The notes under the pieces: model-generated
Databases searched by the model: none
What the model saw: the letters and a program-made list of their open reading frames with translations, nothing else
What the model was told of the DNA's origin: nothing
Assembly: GCF_001937195.1 (NCBI RefSeq)
Contig: NZ_MSDO01000012.1
Span: 62,001 to 126,000, forward strand
DNA length: 64,000 nt
Reading direction: 5' to 3'
From: Salinicola socius
GTDB taxonomy: Bacteria; Pseudomonadota; Gammaproteobacteria; Pseudomonadales; Halomonadaceae
Shown: piece after piece, positions 35,604 through 44,199 of the stretch
How positions within the stretch are numbered: position 1 is the first letter of the stretch
Layout: the number at the start of each line of letters is the position of its first letter
Translations under genes and position numbers: made by a program

Positions 35604-36469
35604 CGATCCGCCAGTGCCTGGAGATCGCGGTCGTAACCTCCGCCGATGACTCCCGCGACGGGAATGCCGAGGTCGCGACACCGTGCGAGGACGAAGCGAT
35701 CCCGGCGGTAGAGCCCCGCGGTACTCAGCGAGAAATGCCCCAGCCGATCACCGGCATGCACGTCGGCGCCGGCGTCGAACAGCACGAACTGCGGTCGGAA
35801 ATCGCTCAGGATCGGATCGAGTTCCCGGGCGAGACAGCGCAGGTAGGCGTCGTCGTCAGTCCCTCTGGGAAGTGCGACGTCGCGATCGCCCCGGACTTTC
35901 TCGAAGGGAAAATTGGCCTCGCCATGGATCGAGAATGTGAAGACTCGCGGCTCGTGGCGGAAGATCCAGGCGGTACCATCGCCCTGATGGACATCGCAGT
36001 CGACGATCAGAATTCGCTCGAGACGATGTTCGGCCAGCAGGTAATGCGTCGCGACCGCCAGATCGTTGAGCAGGCAGTAGCCACTGGCACGATCGGCATA
36101 GGCGTGATGGGTGCCGCCGGCACTGTTGAGCGCCAGGCCGTTCTCCCGCGCTGCCTCCACGGTGGCCAGCGTGCCGCCGACTTCCAGCAGGGTGCGTTCG
36201 ACCAGCGCCGGCGACCAGGGGAAGCCGCTGGGCGTGCGCCTTGTGTTGGCGATGTCGCCCAGATAGAACCGCTGCAGGTAGTCGGCGGTATGGGTCCGCA
36301 GCAATGCGTCACTGCTGGCCGGGTGCGGCGTTATCCAGCGGACGTCATCGCGGCTATCGAACCCCAGCGCCGACAGGCGCTCCCGCAGGGCGCGGAATTT
36401 CGCCATCGGGAACGGATGGCGCTCGGGCCAGTCGATGCTGTAGCCCGGGTGATGAACGATGGGTAGCAC
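35537..36469 (-). CDS. Histone deacetylase family protein (arginase/deacetylase fold)
   Basis: 310 residues. VHHPGYSIDWPERHPFPM at the start, GGTHHAYADRASGYCLLND with the HH active-site pair, DCDVHQGDGT for zinc binding, DAGADVHAGDRLG and GGGYDRD are the family motifs. Bacterial members act as amidohydrolases/deacetylases of acetyl-lysine or acetylpolyamines; substrate here unknown. No ATG fits; GTG 36469 with GGAG 11 nt upstream gives the family N-terminus. The much longer open frame to 37243 runs antisense through ldhA and is not used. Confidence 0.85.
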   Translation of the reverse strand: MLPIVHHPGYSIDWPERHPFPMAKFRALRERLSALGFDSRDDVRWITPHPASSDALLRTHTADYLQRFYLGDIANTRRTPSGFPWSPALVERTLLEVGGTLATVEAARENGLALNSAGGTHHAYADRASGYCLLNDLAVATHYLLAEHRLERILIVDCDVHQGDGTAWIFRHEPRVFTFSIHGEANFPFEKVRGDRDVALPRGTDDDAYLRCLARELDPILSDFRPQFVLFDAGADVHAGDRLGHFSLSTAGLYRRDRFVLARCRDLGIPVAGVIGGGYDRDLQALADRHAQLFLAALALNPECCRSGKG

Positions 36470-36561
36470 GCTCGAGTGATCTCCGCTGGGTCGATGGAAG
36501 CGCCGTTGCTGCCGGGCCGCGGCAATTGGTCCCTGGCGGCGGTGCCAGGGGGCACTACGCT

Positions 36562-36575
36562 GGGAGATGTCTCCC
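36562..36575. promoter_or_regulatory. Perfect palindrome GGGAGATGTCTCCC upstream of ldhA
   Basis: Two 6-bp arms around TG lie 20 bp before the ldhA start in the divergent region with the deacetylase-like gene. It could be an operator or a small hairpin over the leader; no regulator is suggested. Confidence 0.35.
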
Positions 36576-36595
36576 GATGCCGCGAGTTTTTCGCC

Positions 36596-37591
36596 ATGCG
36601 AGTTACCGTTTTCAGTGCCCAGCCCTATGATCGCCGCTTTTTCGACGAACTCGCTGTCGTGCAAGATGCCGATGACGACATCGAGTGGCACTATCAGGAG
36701 GCCAGTCTCGATGCCGGCACCGTAGCGCTGGCGGCGGGCAGTGATGCGGTCTGCGTATTCGTCAACGACTGCCTCGACGCCGCCGTGCTCGACATGCTGG
36801 CCGCCCTCGGGATCCGCGCGATCGTGTTGCGCTGCGCCGGTTTCAACAACATCGATCTCGCGGCTGCCCATCGGCTCGGGCTGTTCGTGGCGCGGGTGCC
36901 GGCCTACTCGCCGGAGGCGGTGGCCGAACACGCGCTGGCGATGATCATGACCCTGAACCGCAAGACTCACCGGGCCTTCAACCGCGTGCGCGAGGGCAAC
37001 TTCGCACTCGATGGGCTGCTGGGGGTCACGCTGCATGGCAAGACGGCAGGCGTGATCGGGACGGGGCGGATCGGACTGTGCATGGCACGTATCCTGAAGG
37101 GACTCGGCTGCGATGTGCTGGGCTACGATCCCTATCCTGCCGACGCGTTCCAGGCCTACGGGGAAGCGGTCCCGCTCGAGGCGCTGCTGGCACGCTCCGA
37201 TATCGTCTCGCTGCACTGTCCGCTGACCGAGCAGACCCATCACCTGATCGATGACGGGACCCTGGCGGCGATGAAGCCGGGCGCCATGCTGGTCAATACC
37301 TCGCGAGGGGCGCTGATCGATACCCCCGCGGTCATCGGTGCGCTGAAATCACGTCAGTTGGGGGCGCTGGCCATCGACGTCTACGAGCAGGAGAGCGAAC
37401 TGTTCTTCCGCGACCACTCGGCGGAGATCATCGACGATGACGTGTTCGCGCGCCTGGCGAGTTTCCCCAATGTGCTGATCACCGGGCACCAGGGTTTCTT
37501 CACCGTCGAGGCGCTGCGCGAGATCGCCCAGGTGACCCGGGCCAACCTGATGGCCTTCGCCGAAGGCATCGAGTGCCCCAATCGGCTGTAG
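36596..37591 (+). CDS. ldhA: D-lactate dehydrogenase (2-hydroxyacid dehydrogenase family)
   Basis: 331 residues, similar to E. coli LdhA (329). NADH-dependent reduction of pyruvate to D-lactate. RCAGFNNIDLAAAHRLGL, VPAYSPEAVAEHALA, nucleotide-binding GVIGTGRIGLCMARIL, NTSRGALIDT with the catalytic Arg, and GHQGFFTVEAL with the catalytic His are all present. ATG 36596 gives MRVTVFSAQPYD, the family start; the in-frame GTG at 36476 would add 40 unrelated residues. Convergent to rpiA, only 9 bp apart. Confidence 0.93.
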   Translation: MRVTVFSAQPYDRRFFDELAVVQDADDDIEWHYQEASLDAGTVALAAGSDAVCVFVNDCLDAAVLDMLAALGIRAIVLRCAGFNNIDLAAAHRLGLFVARVPAYSPEAVAEHALAMIMTLNRKTHRAFNRVREGNFALDGLLGVTLHGKTAGVIGTGRIGLCMARILKGLGCDVLGYDPYPADAFQAYGEAVPLEALLARSDIVSLHCPLTEQTHHLIDDGTLAAMKPGAMLVNTSRGALIDTPAVIGALKSRQLGALAIDVYEQESELFFRDHSAEIIDDDVFARLASFPNVLITGHQGFFTVEALREIAQVTRANLMAFAEGIECPNRL

Positions 37592-37600
37592 CGGGTCGGG

Positions 37601-38272
37601 TCAGCGGGTCATGCGCTCCACGCCACCGCCGGTACCCAGCAGCAGCACGTCGGCGGGGCGGCGGGCGAAAAGCCCGTTGGTGACCACGCCGACGATGGCG
37701 TCCAGCGCGGCTTCCATCGCTTCCGGATCGTCGAACAGCCTGTCGTAGCCATCGAGGATACGGTTGCCGTTGTCGGTCAGCACGCCATCCCGATAAACCG
37801 GGGTGATGCCGAGTTTGACCATTTCGCGGGCGACGTAGGAACGCGCCATCGGAATCACCTCGATCGGCAGCGGGAATCCGCCCAGTATCTCGACACGCTT
37901 GCTGGCATCGGCGATGCAGATGAAGCGCTCGGCGCAGGCCGCCACGATCTTTTCGCGCGTCAGCGCCGCGCCACCGCCCTTGATCATGCGCAGTCTGGCA
38001 TCGATTTCATCGGCGCCATCGACATAGACCGGTACCGTGCCGACATGATTGAGCTCTAGCACATCGATACCATGGGATTTCAACCGCGCTTCGGTCGCAT
38101 CGGAACTGGCCACCGCACCGCGGAAATCGTGTCGGCGAGCGGCCAGCAGGTCGATGAAATGATTGGCCGTGGAACCTGTGCCCACGCCGATCACCGCGTC
38201 CGGTGTCAGTAGATTGTCGATGTCATCGAGGGCTGCGGCGGAGACGGCGCGTTTGAGATCGTCCTGGGTCAT
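37601..38272 (-). CDS. rpiA: Ribose-5-phosphate isomerase A
   Basis: 223 residues. Interconverts ribose-5-phosphate and ribulose-5-phosphate in the pentose phosphate pathway. [15 protein letters not shown] phosphate loop, [25 protein letters not shown] with the catalytic Asp and Glu, and [18 protein letters not shown] are present. ATG 38272 gives the family start [10 protein letters not shown]; a 15-residue upstream extension is not supported. Divergent from ilvA, an arrangement also found in Pseudomonas. Confidence 0.95.
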   Translation of the reverse strand: MTQDDLKRAVSAAALDDIDNLLTPDAVIGVGTGSTANHFIDLLAARRHDFRGAVASSDATEARLKSHGIDVLELNHVGTVPVYVDGADEIDARLRMIKGGGAALTREKIVAACAERFICIADASKRVEILGGFPLPIEVIPMARSYVAREMVKLGITPVYRDGVLTDNGNRILDGYDRLFDDPEAMEAALDAIVGVVTNGLFARRPADVLLLGTGGGVERMTR

Positions 38273-38484
38273 GTCGGTTCCGGCAGGCTGAAAGAGGAGA
38301 CAGATGTGGATTTTCACGAGGTGCGGCCAGTATAGAGTAAGCGAGGCGCGCTGCCGATGGCGCTGGACGCTCGGGGTCGGGGTCTGCTAACAATACGGGT
38401 CCACAATTATTACACACCGTTCTCGTGCCCGCCGATTCCGAGGCGGGAGCGCTGCGCCCCAGCTGTTCGCCAGGACATACCCGA

Positions 38485-40002
38485 ATGCAACTCGAAGACA
38501 TCGTCAAGAAGATCCTCCAGGCCCGCGTCTACGAGGCGGCCCGGGAGACGCCGATCTCCCCGCTGCCCGCGCTTTCCCGTCGTTTCTCCAATCGCATCCT
38601 GATCAAGCGCGAAGACCTGCAGCCGGTCTTCTCGTTCAAGATTCGCGGCGCCTACAACAAGATGGCGCAGCTGAGCGAGGAACAGAAGGCCAACGGCGTG
38701 ATTGCGGCCTCCGCCGGCAACCATGCCCAGGGTCTGGCGATGGCGGCCAAGCAGATGGGGGTCAAGGCGGTGATCGTGATGCCGCGGGTCACACCGGATA
38801 TCAAGGTATCTGCGGTGCGTGGCTGGGGTGCCAAGGTCGTATTGAAAGGCGATGCCTTCGGTGAGGCCTTGAGCCACGCCCGGGAGCTGATCGCCGAGCA
38901 CGGTTACACCTACATTCCGCCCTATGACGATTTTGACGTGATCGCCGGTCAAGGCACCGTGGCCATGGAAATCCTCCGTCAGCACACCGGTCCGCTCGAT
39001 GCGATCTTCGTGCCGGTGGGTGGCGGCGGCCTGCTGGCGGGTATCGCTGCTTACGTCAAGTATCTGCGCCCGGAGATCAAGGTGTTCGGCGTCGAGGCCG
39101 AAGACTCCGCGTGTCTCAAGGCGGCGCTGGAGGCGGGCGAACGGGTGACGCTGGATCAGGTCGGCGTGTTTGCGGAAGGGGTCGCGGTCGCTCAGGTTGG
39201 CGAAGCGCCGTTCGAGATCCTGCGCCATCACGTCGACGGTGTCATCACCGTCAATACCGATGAAATGTGCGCCGCGGTCAAGGATACCTTCGACGACACG
39301 CGGGCGATGGCGGAGACGTCCGGCGCGCTGTCGCTGGCGGGGCTGAAGAAGTATATCCAGCAGACCGGGGCGCATGATCAGACGCTGATGTGCATCAACT
39401 CCGGCGCCAATATCAATTTCGACCGCCTGCAGCATATTGCCGAACGCACCGAGCTGGGCGAACAGCGCGAAGCGATTCTGGCGGTGCAGATTCCCGAACG
39501 GCCGGGCAGCTTCAAGCAGTTCTGCCGGGTGATCGGGCGGCGAATGGTGACCGAGTTCAACTACCGCTACGCCGACCCTGACGGCGCGCATATCTTCGTC
39601 GGTGTACAGGTCAAGCCGGGCGGCGAAGATCGCGAAGAGGTCATTCGCCGGCTACGCGACGCGGACTATCCGGTCGAGGATCTCACCGATAACGAACTGG
39701 CCAAGCTGCACATTCGCCACCTGGGCGGTGGACGACCGCGGGAGCGTTTCGAGGAAGAGGTCTATCGTTTCGAGTTCCCCGAGCGGCCCGGTGCGCTGAT
39801 GAACTTCCTCACCCACCTGCCGGCGGACTGGAACATCTCGCTGTTCCACTATCGCAACCATGGCGCTGCCTACGGGCGCGTGCTGGTCGGGCTGCAGATG
39901 CCCAATGGCGATCGCGCCCATGCCGAGGAGCATTTCGATCGCATCGGCTACCGTTATTGGAAGGAGACCGACAATATGGCGTATCGGCTGTTCATGGCCT
40001 AG
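38485..40002 (+). CDS. ilvA: Threonine ammonia-lyase, biosynthetic
   Basis: 505 residues. PLP fold-type II catalytic domain (1-~320) with the lysine K52 in FSFKIRGAYNK, SAGNHAQG and VGGGGLLAG, followed by two ACT-like regulatory repeats (from about 335 and 430: AVQIPERPGSFKQFC and RFEFPERPGALMNFL). This is the isoleucine-inhibited first enzyme of isoleucine synthesis. ATG 38485 follows AGGA by 9 nt. A 331-residue relative without ACT domains is at 4810. Confidence 0.95.
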   Translation: MQLEDIVKKILQARVYEAARETPISPLPALSRRFSNRILIKREDLQPVFSFKIRGAYNKMAQLSEEQKANGVIAASAGNHAQGLAMAAKQMGVKAVIVMPRVTPDIKVSAVRGWGAKVVLKGDAFGEALSHARELIAEHGYTYIPPYDDFDVIAGQGTVAMEILRQHTGPLDAIFVPVGGGGLLAGIAAYVKYLRPEIKVFGVEAEDSACLKAALEAGERVTLDQVGVFAEGVAVAQVGEAPFEILRHHVDGVITVNTDEMCAAVKDTFDDTRAMAETSGALSLAGLKKYIQQTGAHDQTLMCINSGANINFDRLQHIAERTELGEQREAILAVQIPERPGSFKQFCRVIGRRMVTEFNYRYADPDGAHIFVGVQVKPGGEDREEVIRRLRDADYPVEDLTDNELAKLHIRHLGGGRPRERFEEEVYRFEFPERPGALMNFLTHLPADWNISLFHYRNHGAAYGRVLVGLQMPNGDRAHAEEHFDRIGYRYWKETDNMAYRLFMA

Positions 40003-40022
40003 CAGCGTACGATAGCGGTTAC

Positions 40023-40050
40023 AAAAGTGTGAAATAGGCTGTAAAAGTGT
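40023..40050. repeat. Direct repeat AAAAGTGT, two copies 20 bp apart
   Basis: AAAAGTGT at 40023-40030 and 40043-40050 lies within the longer similarity TACAAAAGTGTGAAA / TGTAAAAGTGTCTGAAA. It falls between ilvA and the small gene at 40213, about 80 bp before that gene's promoter. It may bind a regulator. Confidence 0.4.
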
Positions 40051-40131
40051 CTGAAACCGACTTAAATCTTTTTGTGTAAATGCCGATACTATCGGGTAAC
40101 GAAAAAGGTGTCATCTGGGCCGGAAACGCTC

Positions 40132-40160
40132 TTGTCAAGTTTTTGGCCTGACCCTATAGT
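40132..40160 (+). promoter_or_regulatory. Strong sigma70-type promoter
   Basis: TTGTCA (40132-40137), a 17-bp spacer and TATAGT (40155-40160). Predicted transcription start near 40167, giving about 46 nt of leader before the 31-residue membrane protein. Confidence 0.75.
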
Positions 40161-40212
40161 CGTGCGCGTCGCTGCGGGGGGCAGCGGCCGAACCCAACGC
40201 AGCGGAGTCGAC

Positions 40213-40308
40213 ATGAAACGCAAGCCCGACTTGGTAATGGCATTGGTATTGATCTTTGGTGTCGGCGTGGTGGCCACGGGCTACGCGCAGACATTGCTGG
40301 GCGCCTGA
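40213..40308 (+). CDS. Small single-span membrane protein, 31 residues
   Basis: The protein has a basic start MKRKPD, a hydrophobic stretch LVMALVLIFGVGVVATGYA (residues 7-25) and a short polar end. It is either a single-span inner-membrane miniprotein or, less likely, an isolated signal peptide. ATG 40213 follows GGAG by 6 nt. A strong promoter lies upstream and a 17-bp hairpin follows downstream, so it looks like a genuine separate transcription unit. Function unknown; not recognised. Confidence 0.7.
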   Translation: MKRKPDLVMALVLIFGVGVVATGYAQTLLGA

Positions 40309-40396
40309 GGCCCGCGAACACTCCGCATCCACCGGCTGGTGACAGACGTGAGATCAGGGAGTGGCGAAGAGAGTGAAAAGCCAATGGGGTGTGGCT

Positions 40397-40434
40397 GACG
40401 ACGGCCGGTAGCGGAAACGCTGCCGGCCGTCGTC
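40397..40434 (+). terminator. 17-bp hairpin with GAAA tetraloop
   Basis: GACGACGGCCGGTAGCG (40397-40413) pairs with CGCTGCCGGCCGTCGTC (40418-40434), with one T-G wobble, closed by the GNRA loop GAAA and followed by GTTTC. It probably ends the small-gene transcript and may serve the convergent fau side too. Confidence 0.75.
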
Positions 40435-40484
40435 GTTTCGGACTCCATTTCCGGCGCGGGCTGGCGTTATGGCGTCAGCGGTCA

Positions 40485-41201
40485 TTAGCGTCGTGGCTGG
40501 ATGACTCGCCGGTCGCTGACGATCGCATCCAGCGGCACGTCCCAGCTGGCCACGGGCAGCGCCTCGACGCGCTGGCAGTCGTGGGCAAGCCCGATCAGTG
40601 CCGGCCTGGGGCGACGGCGCCGGGCGAAGGCAAAGGTCCGGTCGTAGAAACCGCCACCCATGCCGATCCGCTGACCGTCATCGTCGAACCCTACCAGTGG
40701 CATCAGCACGGTATCCAGCGCCCAGGCCGGCAGCCGGTTGGCTCGTCGGGCGCCGAATCGGGTGTCCGGCTCGGCAATGCCGAAACGGTTGTGCGTCATT
40801 CGGGTGCCGGCGTGATAGCGCACGAACCACAGCCGGTTCTCGGAAAGAGGCCGCAATACCGGCAGATAGACCTGGGCACGACGCGCCGTCAGCCAGTCGA
40901 TCAGCGGTCGGGGATCGATCTCGCCATCATTCGGCAGATAGAGCGCCACGCGTCGGGCACGTTGAAGTTCAGGCAACCGCGTGAGGCGGCGACAGAGTTC
41001 CCGGGAGGCCAGGCGTCGTTGATGCGGGGTCAGTGCGCGTCGACGTCGGCGCAATTCTCGCCGAAGTTCGCGTCTATCGAAGCTGCCATCGACGCCGGAT
41101 ACGGCGATTGACGATGCCGTCGCGGCCTGGGCAGATTCGGTGGTGATCGTTGCGGTGGTCTCGTTGAAAGACAAGAGAGTTCCCCAGAGTGCCGCTGTCA
41201 T
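40485..41201 (-). CDS. fau: 5-formyltetrahydrofolate cyclo-ligase
   Basis: Up to 238 residues (E. coli YgfA is about 200). ATP-dependent conversion of 5-formyl-THF to 5,10-methenyl-THF. RRELRRELRRRRRALTPHQRR, YLPNDGEIDPRPL, and GMGGGFYDRTFA with DAIVSDRRVI are the family motifs. Start is uncertain: ATG 41201 lies inside the 3' arm of the 6S RNA gene, whereas TTG 41174 sits just past it with GGGGAA upstream. The zapA-6S RNA-fau order is conserved across gammaproteobacteria, and cotranscription is known in E. coli. Confidence 0.88.
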   Translation of the reverse strand: MTAALWGTLLSFNETTATITTESAQAATASSIAVSGVDGSFDRRELRRELRRRRRALTPHQRRLASRELCRRLTRLPELQRARRVALYLPNDGEIDPRPLIDWLTARRAQVYLPVLRPLSENRLWFVRYHAGTRMTHNRFGIAEPDTRFGARRANRLPAWALDTVLMPLVGFDDDGQRIGMGGGFYDRTFAFARRRRPRPALIGLAHDCQRVEALPVASWDVPLDAIVSDRRVIQPRR

Positions 41202-41360
41202 TCTGGCCCTGAACCTACTGGTTCAAGGTGGGTGGCCGCAGGCAGGCCTTCAGGCTTTCCGTCGCGCGGACATGCACACGGGCCTGCCTAGCATTTGGCC
41301 CCCTGGGTACTGCGCATAGGCTCGAGGGACTTTAATGACTGGCGCACACTCCAGGAAACA
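41176..41360 (-). ncRNA. ssrS: 6S RNA
   Basis: About 185 nt on the minus strand between zapA and fau, the conserved ssrS location. The 3' half carries CACCTTGAACCAGTAGGTTC, close to the E. coli 6S segment CACCTTGAACCAAGGGTTCA. Terminal arms TTTCC..GAGTG and CACTC..GGGAA can form the closing stem, and GAGCCTATGCGC and CATGTCCG have counterparts in other 6S RNAs. 6S RNA binds sigma70-RNA polymerase as an open-promoter mimic. Ends are estimated to within about 10 nt. Confidence 0.85.
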
Positions 41361-41422
41361 CCACCATCGTAGCAGAGCGGCCCTGCATGCCCAATGACGG
41401 ATTGAGATATGCGTTGAAGGAA

Positions 41423-41743
41423 TCAGGAAGAAGGCGTGTTCTGGCCGGGTTCGCCGACCCGGGCCAGCGCGCGCTCGAGTCTTTCGCTCAAGTCGTTCAG
41501 GCTCTGTTCGCCGGCGCGATGGGAGTCCAGCGCGGTCAGCAGCTCATGGGTGATATTGAGGGCAGCCATGATCGCGATCTTGTCGGCACCCAGCACCTTG
41601 CCGCGGGAATGGATGCCGTGCATGGCCCGGTCCAGGTAGCGGGCGGAGCGCTTCAACTGCTCCTGCTCTTCGGGTGGACAGGCGATCACGTAGGGTTTGC
41701 CCAGCAGGGTGACTTCGGTCGTCGGGCGAGACGTGTCGCTCAT
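41423..41743 (-). CDS. zapA: Cell division protein ZapA
   Basis: 106 residues. VTLLGKPYVIACPPEEQEQLKRSARYLDRAM is the ZapA globular N-terminus, and the rest is a predicted helix/coiled coil (KIAIMAALNITHELLTA onward) used for tetramerisation. It bundles FtsZ filaments at the Z ring. ATG 41743 follows GGAG; the long in-frame extension upstream is not coding. Divergent from the UPF0149 gene and upstream of 6S RNA. Confidence 0.92.
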   Translation of the reverse strand: MSDTSRPTTEVTLLGKPYVIACPPEEQEQLKRSARYLDRAMHGIHSRGKVLGADKIAIMAALNITHELLTALDSHRAGEQSLNDLSERLERALARVGEPGQNTPSS

Positions 41744-42013
41744 GGTGTCGCTCCGGGGTGGGCGGTGAAGATCGATGCGGTAAGATGGCAGGCATTCGCG
41801 TCGTGAGCCGAGCGGCCATCGCCTGGATTCGACACTCTGCCTGCGGTCGGTGATCGACCAGGCTGGGCAACCTGACAACGCCCGGGCCGCTCGCCGCCGC
41901 GATTGATCCGTCACTATAGAGAGCCGATTATGGGCGGTCAACGCGATGCGCAGCCTTGGCTGCCGCGCTGCTCGTCCGCAATCGCTCGCGATCACCCAAT
42001 CATGGATGCCGAC

Positions 42014-42640
42014 ATGTCGATCATCAACGACCAGCTCGATTTTTCCACCGTTGCCAACGTCTTCCTGGTGCATGGCAGTCTGCAGTCACCGGCGTTTCTC
42101 GACGGTCGTCTGTGTGCCGAGCTGGGCCTGCATGACGTAAGCGCCGAGGGCTGGCTGGAGGAAGTCTGCCTGGCGCTCAACGTCGAACAGCCGGAAAGCC
42201 GTGACGATGCCGACGTGCTGCTGGGCTGGCGTCGCCAGACGCTGGACGCCTTGTCAGCTGCCGAGCTCAACTTCGAGCCGCTGTTGCCGGACGAGCTGTT
42301 CTCGCTCTCCGAGCGGGCCCAGGGCCTGAAGGAGTGGACCCACGGTTTTCTCGAGATCGTCAACGAAGTGGACGGCGAAACCTACGAGAACTGGTCGTCG
42401 CCCCTGAAAGAGGCGCTGGAGGATCTGGGCCAGCTGTCGGCGATCGATGTCGAGATCACCGACGACCCCGAGAACGAAAATGACCTGTTCGCGTTGACCG
42501 AGCACGCCCGCATGGCGGCGATGCTGCTCTACACCGAGCAACATCCCGGCCAGCCCCAGGTAGAACAGCCCGAGGGCGAACAGGCCGAGAGCGGTGATCC
42601 CGCCGCCAATGACGCTGAAAAGCCGTCGTCGCTGCATTGA
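42014..42640 (+). CDS. UPF0149/YgfB-like protein
   Basis: 208 residues. FDGRLCAELGLHDVSAEGW-type N-terminus (residues ~15-45) and YENWSSPLKEALEDLGQLSAIDVE (helical UPF0149 signature) support the YgfB family, whose gene neighbours zapA and pepP in many gammaproteobacteria. Very acidic, with a polar C-terminal tail rich in E, Q and P. Role unclear; Pseudomonas YgfB has been linked to regulation of ampDh3 and alpA. Start uncertain: ATG 42014 (weak TGGA), 42002 or 41930 are in frame; an upstream -10-like TATAGA near 41915 disfavours 41930. Confidence 0.82.
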   Translation: MSIINDQLDFSTVANVFLVHGSLQSPAFLDGRLCAELGLHDVSAEGWLEEVCLALNVEQPESRDDADVLLGWRRQTLDALSAAELNFEPLLPDELFSLSERAQGLKEWTHGFLEIVNEVDGETYENWSSPLKEALEDLGQLSAIDVEITDDPENENDLFALTEHARMAAMLLYTEQHPGQPQVEQPEGEQAESGDPAANDAEKPSSLH

Positions 42641-42744
42641 AGCCGCTCGCGTCTCGGGGCCGAAAGCCACCGGACGCGACGCGAATCGCCAATATCCCAG
42701 GCGTCTCTCTCGACTCTCGAGGCGCCTCGCTCAAGGAGAGAGGC

Positions 42745-44082
42745 ATGTTACCCGAGCCGTTACCGCGCCCAGCCCCCATCTCGGCGGAAGAGTTTGCCGC
42801 CCGCCGCGAGCGTCTGATGGCCGAATTGCCGGAAGGCAGCGCCGTGCTGCTGCCGGGAGCCGCGCTCAAGACGCGCAATCACGACAGCGAATACGCCTTT
42901 CGCCAGAACAGCGATTTTCACTATCTCTGTGGATTTCCCGAACCCGACGCCCTGCTGTTGTTACTGCCCGGCCGCGACGCCGGAGAAGCCATTCTCTACT
43001 GCCAGGAGAAAGATCCGGAGAAAGAGGCCTGGACCGGTATTCGCATCGGTCCCGAAGGCGCCGTGAGCGATTACGGCATGGACGAGGCGTTCGACAACAC
43101 CCAGCGGCACAACCTGACCGAACTGCTTGACGGTCGGCAGGCCCTCTATCTGCCGCTGGCCGACACCACCGCCATGGGGATTGCCGAGCGCGTGCGTGCC
43201 CAGCTGAGTGCGCGAGCGCGGCGGGGCGCGGTCGCTCCCACCCGGTTTGCCGATGTCAGCGCCTTGATTCACGAGCTTCGTCTGACCAAGAGCGAGGCCG
43301 AACTGGCGTTGATGCGCCACGCAGCGCACATCAGCGCGCTGGCACACCGGCGGGCCATGCATGCCAGCCGCCCGGGGCGCTTCGAATATCAGCTGCAGGC
43401 GGAAATCGAGCACGAATTCGTCTGGCACGGCGCCCGGGCGCCCGCCTACGGCACCATCGTCGGTGGCGGAACCAACGCCTGCGTGCTGCATTACGTCGAG
43501 AATGCGGCGCCACTGGCAGACGGCGACCTGGTGCTGATCGACGCTGGCGGCGAGTTCGATCTCTACGCCGGCGACATCACCCGCACCTTCCCGGTCAACG
43601 GCCGCTTCAGCGATGCCCAGCGCGCGCTCTACGACATTGTACTGGCAGCAGAAGAACGCGCCGTGGCGGCGGTCAAGCCCGGCGTCACGCTGGAAGCCAT
43701 CCATCAGGGTGTGGTGCGGGATCTTACGGCCGGCCTGATCGAACTCGGCCTGCTGGAAGGTGAGCTGGAAAAGAACATCGAGTCCCAGCATTTCCGACGA
43801 TTCTATCTGCATTCGACCTCGCACTGGCTCGGTCTGGACGTTCACGACGTCGGCAGCTATCGGGTCGACGGTGAGCCACGGCCGCTGGAGCCGGGCATGG
43901 TGTTGACGGTGGAACCCGGCCTGTACATTCCCGACGCTGAAGACATTCCCGTGGCTTATCGGGGCATTGGCATTCGTATCGAGGATGACGTGGTCGTGAC
44001 CGACTCTGGCGGGGAGGTGTTGACCTCGCAGGTGCCTAAAGCAACCGCCGAGATCGAAGCGTTGATGCAGGGCCAAAATTGA
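42745..44082 (+). CDS. pepP: Xaa-Pro aminopeptidase (aminopeptidase P)
   Basis: 445 residues of the M24B family. Removes N-terminal residues preceding proline. RNHDSEYAFRQNSDFHYLCGFPEPDA is the PepP N-domain, and the pita-bread domain has VLIDAGGEFDLYAGDITRTFPV (metal Asp pair), HSTSHWLGLDVHDVG (His) and LTVEPGLYIP plus GIRIEDDVVV (Glu pair). ATG 42745 follows AAGGAGAG by 4 nt. Precedes ubiH, as in E. coli and Pseudomonas. Confidence 0.95.
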   Translation: MLPEPLPRPAPISAEEFAARRERLMAELPEGSAVLLPGAALKTRNHDSEYAFRQNSDFHYLCGFPEPDALLLLLPGRDAGEAILYCQEKDPEKEAWTGIRIGPEGAVSDYGMDEAFDNTQRHNLTELLDGRQALYLPLADTTAMGIAERVRAQLSARARRGAVAPTRFADVSALIHELRLTKSEAELALMRHAAHISALAHRRAMHASRPGRFEYQLQAEIEHEFVWHGARAPAYGTIVGGGTNACVLHYVENAAPLADGDLVLIDAGGEFDLYAGDITRTFPVNGRFSDAQRALYDIVLAAEERAVAAVKPGVTLEAIHQGVVRDLTAGLIELGLLEGELEKNIESQHFRRFYLHSTSHWLGLDVHDVGSYRVDGEPRPLEPGMVLTVEPGLYIPDAEDIPVAYRGIGIRIEDDVVVTDSGGEVLTSQVPKATAEIEALMQGQN

Positions 44083-44116
44083 TCATTTTTTGATCGCTTC
44101 TGAATCGGGTCAAAAT

Positions 44117-44139
44117 ATTACGTAATCGGTGTAACCGAT
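44117..44139. promoter_or_regulatory. Two adjacent palindromes upstream of ubiH
   Basis: ATTACGTAAT (44117-44126) is a perfect 10-bp palindrome, and ATCGGT-GTA-ACCGAT (44125-44139) overlaps its end. Both lie 60-85 bp before ubiH in the otherwise AT-rich pepP-ubiH gap, consistent with an operator or promoter region. Confidence 0.35.
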
Positions 44140-44199
44140 ATGTAGGTCGCGTGATGGCTGGATTCTGAATTTTCAATCGTAACGCAATGGCGGATGCGG

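Noticed and set aside
36470-37243. N-terminal extension of the deacetylase-like frame through ldhA
   Set aside because: The extension is antisense to ldhA and has no deacetylase similarity; the family N-terminus begins at 36469.
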